DNA of 37,087 nucleotides, from NCBI GenBank assembly GCA_018398765.1, contig JAHBMJ010001009.1, forward strand, positions 1 to 37,087, given 5' to 3'. Each line of letters begins with the position of its first letter. The stretch's first letter is position 1. A program made the position numbers and the translations under genes. The DNA is from Chromera velia. Lineage: Eukaryota > Sar > Chromeraceae. Shown in pieces: positions 36,279-37,087 of this stretch. Under the pieces are notes generated by a model that saw only the letters and a list, made by a program, of their open reading frames with translations, had not been told where the DNA came from and made no database searches.

Positions 36279-37087
36279 ATGAGACAGTTTGAAAAGAAGC
36301 CTCCCGTGACAACAGCTTTCTCTCGGCAATCAAACAATGCCACTCGCCAGGTGGAGAGCTGGCTGTCTGAATTTATTCCCGTTCCCCAAATAACAGAAAG
36401 TGTTTCTATCTCTGAAAGGGTTCTTGATCCTTACTTTAAGAAAAACAAAGTAGTGAGAGCTGAGGCTGGAGAGGAGACGGTGCCTATCTTCTCTTTGAAG
36501 ACTCACTTGCAGCTTCTCTCAAAGTTTACCTCTTTCTGCAAGGAGCTCCAGGCCTACTTCGAGTACAAGCGAGGCTTTTTAGAGAGGGGGGAGGACTCGG
36601 ATGGAGTGTATCGTAGTGCACTCTCTGGCAGGGCCTATCAAGCTCACTCGAGACTCTTTCGTCACCCTTCGTCAATTGCACTCCTGAAATACTCAGATGG
36701 TGTGGATCCCAACCCGGGGTTCGCTGGAGATGTGTTCCACAACTTCTACGTACACGCACAGGTACTCGATTTTGCTCATCTTGACAATAAGTTTGCTTTC
36801 CGGAACATCTTTCCATACTCGATCATACTGAATGAGCAAGTGCAAGCAGGAGCGAATCAAGATGTCTGCCGTCGCTGGATTGAACAGACGCGGGAATATG
36901 AATATTTCCATGCATATGAATGGGGAGGAGATATTTGAAGAGATTACTGTTTACCCCCACTTTGGAAAAGTGCTTGGAGACTGGGTTGCCATCGCAGAAG
37001 ATAGCAATTGCAAGGGGCACGGGGCAAGCAAATTTTGTCAGAGATGTGGAGATGTATATGTGCAGGAATACCAAAGGCGAGAGGGAG
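36279..37087 (+). pseudogene. Partial ORF, possibly transposon-derived, with a frame break; runs off the window
   Basis: The first frame encodes 219 residues from MRQFEKKPPVTTAFS to a TGA at 36,936. It has LLKYSDGVDPNPGFAGDVF and FRNIFPYSIILNEQV segments. A second frame, open to the window end, reads EEITVYPHFGKVLG, then CKGHGASKFCQRCGD with a CxxC pair. The combination 'Y.D....NP', a hydrophobic strand, then a Cys-rich motif reminds me of a widespread transposon-associated protein family that I cannot name with confidence. The two frames overlap near 36,900, suggesting a one-base frameshift or a missed intron. No catalytic triad is visible. Confidence 0.45.

Overview
The window looks like nuclear DNA of a unicellular eukaryote. 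The genes are split by many GT-AG introns, and the introns are packed with microsatellites. The rest is transposon remains. The gene content (PP2A B'' subunit, Tctex-type dynein light chain, calmodulin-like EF-hand protein, mitochondrial FAM210 protein) fits a flagellated protist. A chromerid-type alveolate (Chromera-like) is my best guess from general genome style, not a tested assignment. Exon chains were assembled by hand from splice sites, reading phase and family resemblance.

Layout. 1-4.6 kb is gene-poor: a possible decayed LINE, a foldback-like AATTGC-rich repeat, and a 118-bp tandem duplication. 4.66-12.3 kb (minus) is a long multi-exon PP2A B'' regulatory subunit gene. Head-to-head with it, at 12.72-14.28 kb (plus), is a complete four-exon DYNLT2B/TCTEX1D2-like gene. 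The roughly 400 bp between them hold a GC-rich, CpG-dense stretch that may be a shared promoter. 14.3-17.7 kb is low-complexity and AT-rich. 17,736-24,542 is a full-length Ty3/gypsy LTR retrotransposon on the minus strand with LTRs, a perfect 5-bp target duplication, PBS-like and PPT sites, and gag and pol broken by 13 in-frame stops. 25.26-29.10 kb (plus) is a seven-exon EF-hand gene. 29.28-30.57 kb is a nested foldback element built from CCAATTGG-type words. 31.80-32.75 kb (minus) is a single-exon FAM210 (DUF1279) gene. 33.74-34.39 kb is a 656-bp TIR element with 185-bp arms. 34.9-35.6 kb is a frameshifted kinase-like pseudogene. The window ends in a partial, frame-broken ORF that may be transposon-derived.

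The most unusual signals are three. First, the LTR pair differs only by transitions, 18 of 20 at CpA/CpG sites, and the coding region carries matching lesions, which resembles RIP or dense cytosine methylation. Second, tetranucleotide repeats of the form (GTNN)n begin exactly at 5' splice sites in several introns of two unrelated genes. Third, intronic purine/pyrimidine skew reports the direction of transcription.
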